Part shown: positions 6,380-7,255 of the stretch, in pieces
Layout: the number at the start of each line of letters is the position of its first letter
How positions within the stretch are numbered: position 1 is the stretch's first letter
DNA from: CAYMOV01 sp964392085
GTDB lineage: Bacteria > Oederibacteriota > Muellerivitia > Muellerivitales > Muellerivitaceae
NCBI GenBank assembly: GCA_964392085.1
Contig: CAYMOV010000118.1
Location: 1-7,255 of the forward strand
Length of the DNA: 7,255 nucleotides
Reading direction: 5' to 3'
Translations under genes and position numbers: made by a program
The notes under the pieces: generated by a model
Seen by the model: only the letters and a program-made list of their open reading frames with translations
Told to the model about the DNA's origin: nothing
Databases searched by the model: none

Positions 6380-6410
6380 CCTCGAACGTGTCAGCGTTGT
6401 GGGTTCGAGG
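6380..6410 (-). promoter_or_regulatory. Leader stem-loop covering the ribosome site of the glycoside hydrolase
   Basis: CCTCGAAC and GTTCGAGG are perfect eight-base inverted repeats separated by 15 bases. In the mRNA the 3' arm includes CGAGG, the only Shine-Dalgarno-like sequence before the ATG at 6369. Folding would therefore hide it. The hairpin could act as a translational control, a protein-binding site, or as DNA an operator for the AraC-type regulator. Confidence 0.5.
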
Positions 6411-6431
6411 ACAAGGGTAGACAAAGACGTC

Positions 6432-6469
6432 AAACGGTTATTTATATCCATGAAATAATGTTCTTATAA
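6432..6469 (-). promoter_or_regulatory. Candidate promoter and operator of the glycoside hydrolase
   Basis: On the minus strand TTATAA (6469-6464) and TATAAA (6446-6441) are 17 bases apart. This is a poor -35 but a fair -10 element, which suits an activator-dependent promoter. The predicted transcription start near 6434 falls in AACCGTTT (6439-6432), another AANCGNTT-type core. A promoter somewhere in this 112-base gap is likely; these exact elements are tentative. Confidence 0.3.
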
Positions 6470-6481
6470 CGGATAAAAGCC

Positions 6482-7255
6482 TTACTTGGTTCCTTTATAT
6501 TTCCTGGGGGAAGTCCCCTGGGTCCGTTTGAAGGCTTGGATGAAATAACTCGCGGAGTTGAAGCCGCATTCCAAGGCGATGCGGTCCAAGGTGAGGTGAC
6601 CCTCTTGGAGCATCTGCTTGGCCTTCGTGAGCCGGGCTCGGCGCAGGTAGGGCCCGAAGCCGGTTCCCGTCAACTTCTTGAACCACTTCAGGAACGTCGG
6701 GGCGGACATCCCGGTTCTCTTGCACAATCCCGAGAGCTTCCAGTTCTTCCCGGGTTCGGACTCCAAGTCCTTGAGGACTTCCTCCACGCGCGCCGCCGCC
6801 ACGGCCTCCCGGGGTTTTTCCTGGTAACGCTCCAAGGCTTCCAAGGCCCCCGTAAAGGAGGACATCAGGTCGGGCAGGTTGCGGGCCTGGGCCACCCGGT
6901 CCGCCAAGTCATCCCCCAGGGTGCGGGCCGCGCCCAAGGATACGCCCGACCTCGCCTCAAACCGCTCCAGTAGAATATGGAGCGCTGAGAGGAAATGGTG
7001 CCGCACCGTCTCGGATTGGCCGTGCGACGCGAAGAGGACTTGGCGCACGAACTTGTCCCGGGCGATGGCCAATCGGCCTTGGGACGCCCTCGTCAAGGCG
7101 TCCGCCATTTCCCGCATGGAGGCCCGTAGGCCCGCGGTGGGCACGCCCTCCCGTTCCCCCTCGGTGGCCACGACGAAGGAGGGGTTCTGCCCGCTTTGGA
7201 CCGCGAGGTGGAGGCCCGCCACCGCGTCCCGGTAGGACCTCACCAGGTCGCCGCC
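6482..7255 (-). CDS. AraC/XylS-family transcriptional regulator (N-terminus outside window)
   Basis: The C-terminal 100 residues form a standard AraC-type double helix-turn-helix. The first helix-turn-helix is around WKLSGLCKRTGMSAPTFLKW and the second around LTLDRIALECGF, followed by SYFIQAFKRTQGTSPRKY. These DNA-binding regions usually sit at the C-terminus, as here. The preceding roughly 150 residues (with ASMREMADAL, RLAIARDKFVRQVL and HHFLSALHILLERF) look helical and probably belong to a ligand-binding or dimerisation part that I cannot identify. The frame stays open through the right edge (GGDLV before the GTG at 7243), so the gene most likely starts outside the window and GTG is not the true start. 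The stop is 112 bases upstream of the hydrolase ATG, same strand. The likely job is activation of that hydrolase gene. Confidence 0.88.
   Translation of the reverse strand, partial: GGDLVRSYRDAVAGLHLAVQSGQNPSFVVATEGEREGVPTAGLRASMREMADALTRASQGRLAIARDKFVRQVLFASHGQSETVRHHFLSALHILLERFEARSGVSLGAARTLGDDLADRVAQARNLPDLMSSFTGALEALERYQEKPREAVAAARVEEVLKDLESEPGKNWKLSGLCKRTGMSAPTFLKWFKKLTGTGFGPYLRRARLTKAKQMLQEGHLTLDRIALECGFNSASYFIQAFKRTQGTSPRKYKGTK

Noticed and set aside
6215..6451. Small minus-strand frame starting in the hydrolase leader (78 codons), possible leader peptide
   Set aside because: It runs into the hydrolase signal-peptide region in another frame, has no good ribosome site and no recognisable sequence.

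Overview
The window is GC-rich bacterial DNA in which every supportable gene lies on the minus strand. Read in transcriptional order (right to left) it holds: the C-terminal part of an AraC-family regulator (7255-6482, cut by the window edge); a very large secreted glycoside hydrolase of 1685 residues (6369-1312); a 323-base gap with an AT-rich island and operator-like dyads (1311-989); a stand-alone LacI-type DNA-binding domain of 100 residues (988-686); and the N-terminal part of another secreted protein (about 574 to the left edge). No RNA genes, CRISPR arrays, insertion sequences or attachment sites were seen.

The centrepiece is the glycoside hydrolase. From the N-terminus it has a signal peptide, a clan GH-A type catalytic barrel with both catalytic glutamates visible (Glu180 and Glu309), a beta-rich domain, two tandem homologous beta-sandwich modules (probably carbohydrate-binding) each bracketed by cysteines, a roughly 696-residue Thr/Pro/Ser linker, and a C-terminal FlgD-like Ig or sorting-type domain. 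The linker has grown in part by recent duplication: a 106-bp block recurs at an offset of 222 bp with four mismatches.

The likely theme is local control of extracellular polysaccharide breakdown. The AraC-type gene lies 112 bp upstream of the hydrolase on the same strand. That gap contains a weak promoter-like pair, an operator-like site and a stem-loop whose 3' arm holds the only Shine-Dalgarno-like bases. The LacI-type protein lacks the usual sugar-binding domain, and dyads of the LacI type (AANCGNTT) occur near its start, near the left secreted gene and upstream of the hydrolase. This regulatory wiring is inference.

The organism is probably an uncultured Gram-negative-type polysaccharide degrader. 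TPT-type linkers joined to FlgD-like C-terminal domains recall candidate phyla such as those around Fibrobacterota, Elusimicrobiota or FCPU426, but nothing here fixes the taxon. No wholly new system is evident. The most unusual items are the giant linker, the cysteine-stapled tandem modules, the HTH-only LacI protein and the RBS-sequestering leader hairpin.
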